From assembly GCA_963783785.1 (NCBI GenBank), contig CAWAOQ010000001.1, positions 186,001 through 250,000 on the forward strand: a stretch of 64,000 bases of DNA. The letters run 5' to 3'. The stretch comes from CADEEN01 sp963783785. Lineage in GTDB: Bacteria; Pseudomonadota; Gammaproteobacteria; Burkholderiales; Burkholderiaceae_C. Both the position numbers and the translations under genes were made by a program. This document shows, in pieces, positions 48,596 through 57,997 of the stretch (its first letter is position 1; every line of letters begins with the position of its first letter). The notes beneath the pieces were generated by a model that searched no databases, was not told where the DNA came from, and saw only the letters and a list, made by a program, of their open reading frames with translations.

Positions 48596-50923
48596 ATGAA
48601 CGCACCGCTGGCAGCAGAGTGGAAGAAGACGGCCTGCATCATCTGCTCGCTGAACTGCGGACTGGAGGTCCAGACCGAGGGCGGCCGCATCGTCAAGGCC
48701 CGGGGCGACAAGGATCACCCCACCTCACAGGGCTACGTCTGCGAGAAGTCGCAGCGCATGGACTTCTATCAAAACGGCGCCGACCGCATCACCAGCCCGA
48801 AGCGGCGGCGCGCGGACGGCAGCTATGAAGACATCGACTGGGCCACGGCCATCCGTGAGATCGCCGAAAAGCTGGCCGCCGTCAAAGCCAAGCATGGCGG
48901 TGCCAGCATCCTCTACTACGGCGGCGGCAGCCAGGGCAACCACCTCGGCGGCACCTATGCCGACAGCACCATCAAGGCGCTGGGCATCGTCTACCGCTCC
49001 AACGCCCTGGCGCAGGAGAAGACCGGCGAAGCCTGGGTGCAGGGCAAGATGATGGGCGCCGGCGTGCATGGCGATTTCGAGCACGCCGAGGTCTCGGTCT
49101 TCCTGGGCAAGAACCCGTTCCAGTCGCACGGCTTCGCGCGCACACGGGTGATCCTGCGCGAGATCCAGAAGGACCCGAATCGCTCGATGATCGTCATCGA
49201 CCCGCGCCGCAGCGAGACCGCCGAGATGGCGGACTTCCACCTCGCCGTGCGCCCGGGCACCGATGCATGGTGCCTGGCCGCATTGGCAGCGATCCTGGTC
49301 CAGGAAGGGCTGGTCGCCAAGGATTGGCTGGCCGAGCACACGACCGGCTACGCCCGCGTGGCCGAGGTCCTGCAGCGCATCTCGGTGCCCGACTGCGCCA
49401 AGACCTGCGGCATCGACATCGCCTTGCTGCGCCAGGTGGCCGAACGCATCGCGCGGGCCAAGAGCGTGTCGATGATCGAAGACCTGGGCGTGCAGATGAA
49501 CCTGCACTCCACGCTCAACAGCTACCTGAACCGGCTGGTGTGGTTGCTGACGGGGCACTACGCCCGGCCCGGGACCAACAACGCGTTCGTGCCGCTGCTC
49601 AACCTGTCGTCGTCGACGCGCGAAACCGCGGCGAAGCCCGGTGCGGGCTCCAGTGCGGGTGGCAAGCCGCGGCCCGGATCGCGCAGCCCGGTCACAGGCG
49701 CCAAGGTCATCATGGGGCTGATCCCCTGCAACGTGATCCCCGAGGAAATCCTCACCGACCACCCCAGTCGCTTCCGGGCGATGTTCATCGAGAGCAGCAA
49801 CCCGGTCCACTCGCTGGCCGACAGCCAGCGCATGCGGCAGGCCCTGCGGGCACTCGACGTCAGCGTCGTGATCGATGTGGCGATGACCGAGACCGCGCGG
49901 CAGGCCGACTATGTGCTGCCGGCCACCAGCCAGTTCGAGAAGGCCGAAGCCACGTTCTTCAACGTCGAGTTTCCGCGCAACGGCTTCCACCTGAGGCAGC
50001 CCTTGTTCCCGCCGCGCCCGGGAACCCTGACCGAGGCCGAGATTCACGCGCGCCTGGTGGAGTCATTGGGCGAACTCGACGAAGGCCAGTACCGCTTCCT
50101 GCGCCGCGCCGCGCGCTGGGGCCGGACGGCCTTCGGCCTGGCGTTCGCCTGGAAGGCATCGCGGGACACGAAGATTGCACGCTACGCGCCGGTCGTTCTT
50201 TACCGCACGCTGGGCGAGACCCTGCCCACGGGCTTCGCGCCGGCTGCTTCGCTGTGGGGTCTCAGCCAGATGTTCGTTCGCAAGAACAGGGACGCGGCTG
50301 CACGGGCCGGCTTCGGCGGCAGCGTGCTGGCGGCGGGCAACAAGCTGTTCGACGCCATCATCAGCCAGCCTTCCGGCGTGATCTATTCAGTCAGCGAGTA
50401 CGCCGACAGCTGGCGTGCGGTGCGCCTGCCCGACCACAAGATCAACCTGTGCATCGAAGAGATGCTGGCCGAGCTGGAAACGCTCGACAGCAAACTGCCG
50501 CAACAGGACGCCGACTACCCCTTCGTCCTGTCCGCCGGCGAGCGCCGCAGCGACACCAGCAACACCTCGATTCGCGATGCCGGCTGGCACCGCCGCGGCA
50601 CCTTCGGCACGCTGCGCATGCACCCGGCCGACGCCGAGAGGATCGGCTGCCAGGAAGGCGACTGGGTCCGCATGACGACCCGCCGCGGGCATGCGCAAGC
50701 ACCGCTCGAACTGGGTGAAGACCTGCAGCCCGGCCACGTGGCACTGCCCAATGGCCACGGACTCGACTACACGGCAGCGGATGGCACGCCGGTGCACAAG
50801 GGCGTGTCGCTCAACGAGCTCACCGACACGGCAAGCCGCGACCCGTTCGCCGGCACGCCGTGGCACAAGCACGTGCCCGTCCAGATCGTGCGCCTGGGCG
50901 CCACGCAGGAGGCCGCCGCATGA
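48596..50923 (+). CDS. Molybdopterin-dependent oxidoreductase (DMSO-reductase family)
   Basis: A 775-residue molybdenum enzyme. The N-terminal [4Fe-4S] site is Cys14, Cys17, Cys21 and Cys49 (CIICSLNCG and VCEKSQR). The molybdopterin domains (YYGGGSQGNH, VIDPRRSETAEMADFH, PATSQFEKAEATFF) and the C-terminal molybdopterin dinucleotide-binding domain (RMHPADAERIGCQEGDWVRM) follow. No Tat signal is present, so it is cytoplasmic. ATGA overlap joins it to the ferredoxin. The class covers formate, nitrate and xenobiotic redox reactions; the substrate is unknown and may be aromatic, given the isomerase downstream. Confidence 0.9.
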   Translation: MNAPLAAEWKKTACIICSLNCGLEVQTEGGRIVKARGDKDHPTSQGYVCEKSQRMDFYQNGADRITSPKRRRADGSYEDIDWATAIREIAEKLAAVKAKHGGASILYYGGGSQGNHLGGTYADSTIKALGIVYRSNALAQEKTGEAWVQGKMMGAGVHGDFEHAEVSVFLGKNPFQSHGFARTRVILREIQKDPNRSMIVIDPRRSETAEMADFHLAVRPGTDAWCLAALAAILVQEGLVAKDWLAEHTTGYARVAEVLQRISVPDCAKTCGIDIALLRQVAERIARAKSVSMIEDLGVQMNLHSTLNSYLNRLVWLLTGHYARPGTNNAFVPLLNLSSSTRETAAKPGAGSSAGGKPRPGSRSPVTGAKVIMGLIPCNVIPEEILTDHPSRFRAMFIESSNPVHSLADSQRMRQALRALDVSVVIDVAMTETARQADYVLPATSQFEKAEATFFNVEFPRNGFHLRQPLFPPRPGTLTEAEIHARLVESLGELDEGQYRFLRRAARWGRTAFGLAFAWKASRDTKIARYAPVVLYRTLGETLPTGFAPAASLWGLSQMFVRKNRDAAARAGFGGSVLAAGNKLFDAIISQPSGVIYSVSEYADSWRAVRLPDHKINLCIEEMLAELETLDSKLPQQDADYPFVLSAGERRSDTSNTSIRDAGWHRRGTFGTLRMHPADAERIGCQEGDWVRMTTRRGHAQAPLELGEDLQPGHVALPNGHGLDYTAADGTPVHKGVSLNELTDTASRDPFAGTPWHKHVPVQIVRLGATQEAAA

Positions 50924-51249
50924 CGCACGTCGTGACCGAAGCCTGCATCCGCTGCAAGTACACCGATTGCGTCGATGTCTGCCCCGTGGACTGCTTCCGC
51001 GAAGGCCCCAACTTCCTGACCATCGACCCGGATGAATGCATCGATTGCGCCGTGTGCATCCCGGAATGCCCGGTGAACGCCATCCTCCCGGAAGAAGATG
51101 TGCCTTCGCATCAGCTGCACATGGTTGCGCTGAACGCGGAACTCGCCCGTGTGGCGGGCTGGCCGGCCATCACCAAGCGCAAGGCGCCCTTGCCGGATGC
51201 GGACGAGTGGAAAGACCGGACTGAAAAGCTGGTGCACCTCATCCGCTGA
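50920..51249 (+). CDS. 7Fe ferredoxin (FdxA type)
   Basis: A 109-residue ferredoxin with a [3Fe-4S] and a [4Fe-4S] cluster. Cysteines 9, 17, 21, 40, 43, 46 and 50 follow the Azotobacter-type 7Fe pattern (CIRCKYTDCVDVCPVDCF and CIDCAVCIPECPVNAI). CAGGAGG precedes ATG 50920, which overlaps the oxidoreductase stop. It is the likely direct electron partner of that enzyme. Confidence 0.95.
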   Translation: MTHVVTEACIRCKYTDCVDVCPVDCFREGPNFLTIDPDECIDCAVCIPECPVNAILPEEDVPSHQLHMVALNAELARVAGWPAITKRKAPLPDADEWKDRTEKLVHLIR

Positions 51250-51318
51250 AGGGCACCACGCCCAGCCGTAGCCAGCCGTCAACCCGCCCAGCGTGACTCA
51301 ACCCAAGAAAGCGTCCCC

Positions 51319-52047
51319 ATGACTGACAAGAAAGCCATACTCGTCATCGGTGCCGGCGACGCCACGGGTGGTGCCATCGCCCGGCGCTTCGCGCGCGAGG
51401 GCTACATCGCGTGCGTGACCCGACGCACCGCCGACAAGCTCGAGCCCTTGGTTAAGCAGATCACGGCCGACGGCGGACAAGCCCACGGATTCGGCAGCGA
51501 CGCTCGCAAGGAAGACGAGATGGTCGCACTCGTCGAACGCATCGAGCGCGACATCGCGCCCATCGAAGTGGCCGTCTTCAACATCGGCGCCAACGTGCGC
51601 TTCGGCATCACAGAAACCACCGCGCGGGTCTACCACAAGGTGTGGGAGATGGCCTGCTTCGGCGGCTTCCTGATGGGACGGGAGGCAGCCAAGGTGATGC
51701 TGCCGCGTGGACGGGGCACGATCATCTTCACTGGAGCCACTGCGAGCCTGCGCGGGCGCGAAGGCTTCGCGGCCTTTGCCGGCGCCAAGCACGCCCTGCG
51801 CGCCCTGGCGCAGAGCATGGCCCGCGAACTCTGGCCCAAGGGCATCCACGTTGCGCACCCGGTGATCGACGGCGCCATCGACACTGAATTCATCCGCTCG
51901 AACTTTCCGGAGCGCTATGCGATGAAGGACCAGCAAGGCATCCTGAACCCCGACTCGATCGCCGAGGCGTACTGGCAAATTCACCAGCAGCCCCGCGACG
52001 CGTGGACCCACGAGACCGAACTGCGGCCCTGGATGGAATCATGGTGA
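51319..52047 (+). CDS. Short-chain dehydrogenase-like protein lacking the catalytic Tyr
   Basis: A 242-residue SDR. The cofactor motif GAGDATGGAIARRFA and the FNIGAN loop are present, but the usual YxxxK reads FAGAK in GFAAFAGAKHALRALAQ, so the catalytic Tyr is Phe. A subgroup of SDRs shares this F-for-Y change, with GIHVAHPVIDGAIDTEF as its tail motif. It may use another proton donor or act as a binding subunit. It follows the ferredoxin by 69 nt. Confidence 0.85.
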   Translation: MTDKKAILVIGAGDATGGAIARRFAREGYIACVTRRTADKLEPLVKQITADGGQAHGFGSDARKEDEMVALVERIERDIAPIEVAVFNIGANVRFGITETTARVYHKVWEMACFGGFLMGREAAKVMLPRGRGTIIFTGATASLRGREGFAAFAGAKHALRALAQSMARELWPKGIHVAHPVIDGAIDTEFIRSNFPERYAMKDQQGILNPDSIAEAYWQIHQQPRDAWTHETELRPWMESW

Positions 52048-52709
52048 ATGCAGAACACGAGCCCATCGACACCTTGCACACAAACGCAATGAAGCCACTT
52101 CAAGTGCAGTTCCTCTTCGACTTCGGCAGCCCGAACGCCTACCTGTGCCACAAGGTCCTGGCGGACATTGAGTCGCGCACCGGCGTGCGCTTCGAGTACC
52201 TGCCCATCCTGCTCGGCGGGCTGTTCAAGCTCAGCAACAATCGATCGCCGGTGGAGGCCTTCGCCGACATCCCCAACAAGCTAGCCTATGACAAGCTGGA
52301 GGTGCAGCGCTTCATCACCAAACACAAACTCACCCGATTCAAGTTCAATCCGCACTTTCCGGTGAACACGCTGAAGATCATGCGGCTGGCGGTGGCGGCG
52401 CAGGCGTTGGGGTGCGGACCCCAAACCATCGATGCGATGTATTCGGCGATGTGGGAGCAGGCCCGCGACATGGACGACCCTGACGAGATCGCCGCCGTGT
52501 TGCGCGAGGCCGGTCTTGACGGCCCTGCACTATTGGCGCGGGTGCAAGACCCTGAGGTCAAGGCGCGACTGGCGGCCAACACGCAGTCAGCGTTTGAGCG
52601 GGGCGCCTTCGGATCACCCTCGTTCTTCGTGGGCGACCAGTTGTTCTTTGGCAAAGATCGCTTGAGAGAAGTCGAGGAAGAGATCGTCAGGCGGAGGACT
52701 GCTCTGTAA
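52041..52709 (+). CDS. DsbA-family 2-hydroxychromene-2-carboxylate isomerase-like protein
   Basis: A 222-residue thioredoxin-fold protein of the HCCA isomerase/kappa-GST group. FLFDFGSPNAYLCHKVL holds the Ser that activates glutathione, and GSPSFFVGDQLFFGKDRL is the conserved end. ATG 52041 overlaps the SDR stop; ATG 52089, just before the fold begins, is an alternative. In naphthalene degradation this enzyme isomerises a ring-cleavage product, so an aromatic-compound role is plausible here. Confidence 0.85.
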   Translation: MVNAEHEPIDTLHTNAMKPLQVQFLFDFGSPNAYLCHKVLADIESRTGVRFEYLPILLGGLFKLSNNRSPVEAFADIPNKLAYDKLEVQRFITKHKLTRFKFNPHFPVNTLKIMRLAVAAQALGCGPQTIDAMYSAMWEQARDMDDPDEIAAVLREAGLDGPALLARVQDPEVKARLAANTQSAFERGAFGSPSFFVGDQLFFGKDRLREVEEEIVRRRTAL

Positions 52710-53163
52710 AGACAGGCATTGACTGGCTCTGTGCATCGAGCCTTCAATCATCAAGGACGGCAGCATTCTCCAACGCGTGTGGTCTGGGGATCATTACCGG
52801 ACTGGCGCAATGCTCGCCGAGACTCCGCGCCATCGAGACTCGCAGTTGCCGCGAATTGAATGGGTAGCTGGGCAGGTGTCGAGTAGGCAACCACCCGGTC
52901 GCTTCGACCAAAGGGAAGCAGCAGCAAAGCTGCCCCCCGCGTATGACGCCTTGTGGCCGGGACGCGGTGCTGGTGGCCGGCAGCTTCATGGCGGTCCGAT
53001 GTGGCCGGCCGGTTCAGGGCGGCGTGATCAAATCAGCGAGGACCCGGCCTCGACCCAGTGCCGTCGATCATGTCGTCCGATTCAGCGCCTCGAAGCAGAC
53101 GCCGGGGCTCTTCGATGCTGCGTTCTCACCGTACTCGCCCGCCATCGCCCCAACCCTCCCCTT
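52710..53163. other. Noncoding stretch holding direct repeat copy 2
   Basis: About 450 nt without a supportable gene between the isomerase and the DOPA-dioxygenase-like gene. It contains the second 104-bp repeat at 52954-53057. Plus-strand frames through it show no family match. Confidence 0.6.
52954..53057 (+). repeat. 104-bp direct repeat, copy 2
   Basis: Matches 47751-47854 in the same orientation at 103 of 104 positions. Sequence outside the unit differs from copy 1 on both sides. It marks the right edge of the TetR/molybdopterin cassette. Confidence 0.9.
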
Positions 53164-53664
53164 CTACCCTGCGCGACGGCGCCCGTGTGTCTTAGTGCCT
53201 TCGATGATCGATTCCTCGCTTCGCCCGGCGGCGAAGAGCCTGGCGTCGGCCTCCTTCAAGAGCGTGCAGTCAATCGCAAGCCGGGTGCCGAGCCAGAGGG
53301 CGCGTCGCGTGTGGTCGAGCAACTGCGAGCCCGTCAGCGGATGGACAAGGATGTCGAGCCAGGGGGGACGGGAGAACATCAGCCACGATACGTAGTCGGC
53401 GAACGCTTCACGCGTGAACAACACTTCGAAGCTGCCGCGCCGGTGCGGCCCTGCAGGGAATGGGGTGAAGCCATGGACCTCGAGGTGATCCGTCCCGGCA
53501 AAAGTCCGGATGACGAGATCAATGAACGCGCGGGCCTCGGTGATCCGCTCCGGCACGCCGTGATCGAAGTACGCGTGGGAGTGGAACAGCCACACCCGGC
53601 GCGACTCCGGAGCATCGGCGTGGACGGCGCGGTGTCGCCGCAACGCCTCAAGACTGGTTGACAC
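53164..53664 (-). CDS. DOPA 4,5-dioxygenase-family protein
   Basis: A 166-residue protein of the DOPA-dioxygenase family of non-heme ring-cleavage enzymes. Hallmarks are LFHSHAYFD near the N-terminus, the histidine-bearing GPHRRGSFEVLFTREAFADY and SWLMFSRPPWLDILVHPLTG with its His, then HTRRALWLGT. GTG 53664 is the chosen start; a TTG at 53694, overlapping the cupin stop, would add ten residues. Probably extradiol cleavage of a catechol-like compound. Confidence 0.8.
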   Translation of the reverse strand: MSTSLEALRRHRAVHADAPESRRVWLFHSHAYFDHGVPERITEARAFIDLVIRTFAGTDHLEVHGFTPFPAGPHRRGSFEVLFTREAFADYVSWLMFSRPPWLDILVHPLTGSQLLDHTRRALWLGTRLAIDCTLLKEADARLFAAGRSEESIIEGTKTHGRRRAG

Positions 53665-53690
53665 GAGGGGATGAACCTCTTTGCGGCATG

Positions 53691-54152
53691 TCAACCGGGG
53701 ACCTGCTCGACCGGCTGTTTTGCCGGTGCCGGCGGCCGCGCCGGCACCAGTCCATATTGCGCCATCACCTGAGCCAATCTCACTCGATCAGGCGGCCCGC
53801 CCGCGTTGACGACGGCGCCGACATCGTGGAAATACTGCGGCCCGATGTCCGGCGTCATGATGACCAGCGCGCGCACCGCGGTATCGGTCTTGTTGATGAA
53901 GTGATGTGTCGAGCCCCGCGGCGTCGACATCCAGTCGCCCGGCTCGAGGTCGCGCGATACGCCTTCGACGGAATAGCGCAGCGTGCCTTCCAGGACGTAG
54001 ACGCACTCCTCGTTCTCGGTGTGGCTGTGTGGCGGAGGAACGATGGCCCCCGCAGGCACCGTCATCTCGAACACGCCCAACCCGCCCTTTTCCGCACCAT
54101 CGACGAGATAGCGGATCTCGAGTTGGCCTACCTTAATCAATTCGCCGCCCAT
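53691..54152 (-). CDS. Cupin-domain protein
   Basis: A 153-residue single-cupin protein. Metal-binding motifs are PPPHSHTENEECVYVLEG (motif 1) and DWMSTPRGSTHHFINKT (motif 2). ATG 54152 has AGGAG upstream. It lies just before the DOPA-dioxygenase-like gene on the same strand and may be another small dioxygenase or isomerase of the same pathway. It is divergent from a LysR gene, which probably controls it. Confidence 0.88.
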   Translation of the reverse strand: MGGELIKVGQLEIRYLVDGAEKGGLGVFEMTVPAGAIVPPPHSHTENEECVYVLEGTLRYSVEGVSRDLEPGDWMSTPRGSTHHFINKTDTAVRALVIMTPDIGPQYFHDVGAVVNAGGPPDRVRLAQVMAQYGLVPARPPAPAKQPVEQVPG

Positions 54153-54271
54153 GACGCTCTCCTAGGTTCGTTGCCGGACCGGGTATCGGGACCGGTGCGA
54201 AGAAATTTAGTCCGTTGCACGAATCTCATAAATAGTGTCTAGTTCAACCGACTGTTTCAAGGACATTGCTA

Positions 54272-55210
54272 ATGAAGAGCAGGCTGACCGGCATGAACGT
54301 GTTCGCGGAGGTGGTGGGCGCGAAGAGCTTTTCCGCTGCCGCTGACAAGCTCGGCATCTCAAAATCGCTCGCGAGTCGGGAGGTCAGCGCGCTGGAGCGC
54401 TCGCTGGCGGTGAAGCTGCTGAACCGCTCGACGCGCAAGCTCAGCCTGACCGAAGCCGGCAGCATCTTCTATGAGCACTGCGTGAACATCCTGCACGAAG
54501 CAGAACTTGCTGAGCAGCGCGTGACGCAGGCTCAGTCCGAGCCGGCCGGAGTCGTGAAGATGACCGCGGTCCCGGCGTTCGCGGTGCGGCACGTGTTGCC
54601 GGCAATCGTCGAATTCCAGCAGCAGTATCCAAAGATCCAGGTCAGGCTGTCCTGCAGCAATCGCACGGTGGACTTGGGCGCCGAGGGCTTCGACCTCGGC
54701 ATCCGTTCGTCGCCCCCCGCGCCGAATCTGGTCGCACGAAAGCTCGCCGTCAGCCGACTCGTCTTGCTCGCCTCGCCGGCATATCTCGCGCAGCGCGGCA
54801 CGCCGCGTCGGATCGAGGACGTGGAGAAGCACGACTGCGTGTTCTTCCCAATGCTCGCGCCCAAAGGGGTTTGGACGTTCCGGCGCAGCGGACGGAGATA
54901 CGCGCTGAAAGTCCCGGCTTCATTCGAGACCGATGATTTGGAGGCCGTCCGCGCGGCCACCCTTTGCGGCCTCGGTGTGGGCCTGCTCCCGCTTCACATG
55001 GTGGGCGCAGACTTGCGGCAAGGGACCCTCGTGCAGTTGCTGCGGCAGTTCCAGCCGGTGCCCGAGGGTGCCATCTATCTGGTCTACCTGCCCAATCGCA
55101 CGCAGCCGTCGCGGGTGCGCGTGCTTATCGACTTTCTCATCGCGCGCTTCGGACCCGTGCCGCCGTGGGAGGAAGGTTGGCAACGACCGGCGGCGCAAGC
55201 AGCCAGGTGA
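54272..55210 (+). CDS. LysR-family transcriptional regulator
   Basis: A 312-residue LysR regulator. The winged HTH is KSFSAAADKLGISKSLASRE near residues 18-37, followed by the effector domain typical of the subgroup with VPAFAVRHVLPAIVEFQQQY and DLGIRSSPP. AAGGA precedes ATG 54272; a TTG at 54266 is unlikely. It is divergent from the cupin/dioxygenase pair by 119 nt, so those are its probable targets. Confidence 0.92.
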   Translation: MKSRLTGMNVFAEVVGAKSFSAAADKLGISKSLASREVSALERSLAVKLLNRSTRKLSLTEAGSIFYEHCVNILHEAELAEQRVTQAQSEPAGVVKMTAVPAFAVRHVLPAIVEFQQQYPKIQVRLSCSNRTVDLGAEGFDLGIRSSPPAPNLVARKLAVSRLVLLASPAYLAQRGTPRRIEDVEKHDCVFFPMLAPKGVWTFRRSGRRYALKVPASFETDDLEAVRAATLCGLGVGLLPLHMVGADLRQGTLVQLLRQFQPVPEGAIYLVYLPNRTQPSRVRVLIDFLIARFGPVPPWEEGWQRPAAQAAR

Positions 55211-55341
55211 GGTGCCAGGAAGCTGCCCGTTGCCATCGACAGGAACTGGCCGACTACCGCCGGTGAAGGCGAGCGCGTGGCACACTGGGCCGACGCTCGG
55301 CCCAGATCCCGACGCAGTAAACCGCCCCAGAGGAGACATCG

Positions 55342-55707
55342 ATGCTGACGATGGAGAAGACGGCCGACTACGTGAAGCGTTGGGTCGCCGCGTTCGAGTC
55401 GAAGGACCTCGATCGCGTGCTGGCCTTCTACACCGACGACGTGGTCTTCCACTCCCCGTTAATTGCGCGGCTGAGCCATGACCCCAGCGGCACCGTGCAG
55501 GGCAAGGCGGCGCTGCGCGCCTACGTGAAGAGGGGCTTCGAGGTGTTCGACCACATCAAGTTCAACGTGCTCGACGTGCTGCGCGGCGTCGACAGCATTG
55601 CGATCCACTACAAGGGCATCACGGGCACACATGTCGTCGAAGTGCTGTTCTTCGACAAGGACGGCTTGGTCCGCGAGTCGTACGTGCACTACGCGTCGCC
55701 AGATTAG
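55342..55707 (+). CDS. SnoaL-like/NTF2-fold protein
   Basis: A 121-residue protein of the nuclear-transport-factor-2/SnoaL fold. The pattern YVKRWVAAFESKDLDRVLAF and YTDDVVFHSPL at the start is typical. GAGGAG precedes ATG 55342. The family includes isomerases, polyketide cyclases and hydrolases; no specific reaction can be assigned. It follows the LysR gene by 131 nt. Confidence 0.82.
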   Translation: MLTMEKTADYVKRWVAAFESKDLDRVLAFYTDDVVFHSPLIARLSHDPSGTVQGKAALRAYVKRGFEVFDHIKFNVLDVLRGVDSIAIHYKGITGTHVVEVLFFDKDGLVRESYVHYASPD

Positions 55708-55882
55708 CAACCGAGCCCCGGTAGCTCATCCTGTGAGCTAGCCAGGTGCGGCGCTGGCAACCTCAAGACAGCCTTCGCCGACACCTATGCAGGTCAGCGG
55801 GAAGATCACAAAGCGGCCGATGGCGGCTGTCCGCAACTGGCCGTCGCCGGTCGTTCGCCTCACTGCCAAACTGATTCGTCGA

Positions 55883-56812
55883 TCACCCCGCGCCACGCGC
55901 TAACGCCGCCGCCTCCCCCTGCACATGCTCCACCAGTTCCCTCACCGGGGCATACCGTGCGAGCGAGCGGTGCATCACCACGCCGGCCTGGTGCTGCCAG
56001 ATCGGCTTCGGGTACGCGAGGATCGCCAGGCCGAGTTGCGGCTGCAGCATCGGCAGCCCCTCGGCAAAGCAGGCCAGGTAGGGCCCGGCCTGCAGCAGCT
56101 GCACCATCGCCGCCAGCGAGGTCAGTTCGACCGACACGCTCACCTTGCCCTCGCCGGCCTGGTCGAGCACGGCGAACAGGCGCTTGATGATCTCGCGGTC
56201 GTGGTGCAGCACGGCCCAGGGGTAGCGCGCCAGGTCGGCCGGCGTGATGCCCTTCTTCTTGCGCACCAGCGGATGCTGCGCGCCGGCGATCACGCGTGAG
56301 CGCACCTTGAGCAGCGGCGTGGCGGTCAGGAAGTCGGGCAGTTGCTCCACCTGCGGCAGCGTGCCGAAGTGCAGGTCCAGCTCGCCGGCCAGCAGGCGCG
56401 GGTAGTTCACCTCGGTCAGCCCCGAGTGCAGCTCGAAGCCCAGTTGCGGGTAGCGCTCGTGCAGCGCGGCGATCGCACGCGGCACGAAGGTCGCGCCGAA
56501 GAACTCGCCGGCACCGATCTTGATGCGGCCCGCCTGGCCGGCGCCGAAGGCCTGCAGCTCCATGTCGGCAATGCGGCATTCGGCGTCGATGCGCTGGGCG
56601 TGCGGCAGCAGTGCCTCGCCGTGCCTGGTCAGCGCGATGCCGCGTGGCAGGCGTTCGAACAGCTTGACGCCGAGCTCGGCCTCCAGGCGCTGGATGCTCT
56701 TGGTCAGCGCCGGCTGCGTCAGCGCGAGCGCGTGGGCCGCGCCGCTCAGGCTGCCCTCGCGCACGACGGCCAGGAACTGGCGCAGCAGGGGAGCGTGTCG
56801 CAGGATCGCCAT
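55883..56812 (-). CDS. LysR-family regulator of the inositol-type ABC/iol operon
   Basis: A 309-residue LysR regulator. HTH: GSLSGAAHALALTQPALTKS near residues 20-39. The effector domain has GAGEFFGATFVPRAI. It is divergent from the CUT1 ATPase gene with 99 nt between starts. That gap holds a direct repeat TTATGGC at 56822-56828 and 56853-56859, 31 bp apart, which could be regulatory half-sites (weak). It probably controls the transport/iol operon. Confidence 0.92.
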   Translation of the reverse strand: MAILRHAPLLRQFLAVVREGSLSGAAHALALTQPALTKSIQRLEAELGVKLFERLPRGIALTRHGEALLPHAQRIDAECRIADMELQAFGAGQAGRIKIGAGEFFGATFVPRAIAALHERYPQLGFELHSGLTEVNYPRLLAGELDLHFGTLPQVEQLPDFLTATPLLKVRSRVIAGAQHPLVRKKKGITPADLARYPWAVLHHDREIIKRLFAVLDQAGEGKVSVSVELTSLAAMVQLLQAGPYLACFAEGLPMLQPQLGLAILAYPKPIWQHQAGVVMHRSLARYAPVRELVEHVQGEAAALARGAG

Positions 56813-56911
56813 GCCGATCGATTATGGCGCGTGCACCGATTTTCAATGTCCCTTATGGCAGCGCACGGCCATACTCGCGGCTCGCCGGCGCTTGGCCCGG
56901 TTGGAGCACGC

Positions 56912-57993
<1,082 letters not shown>

Positions 57994-57997
<4 letters not shown>

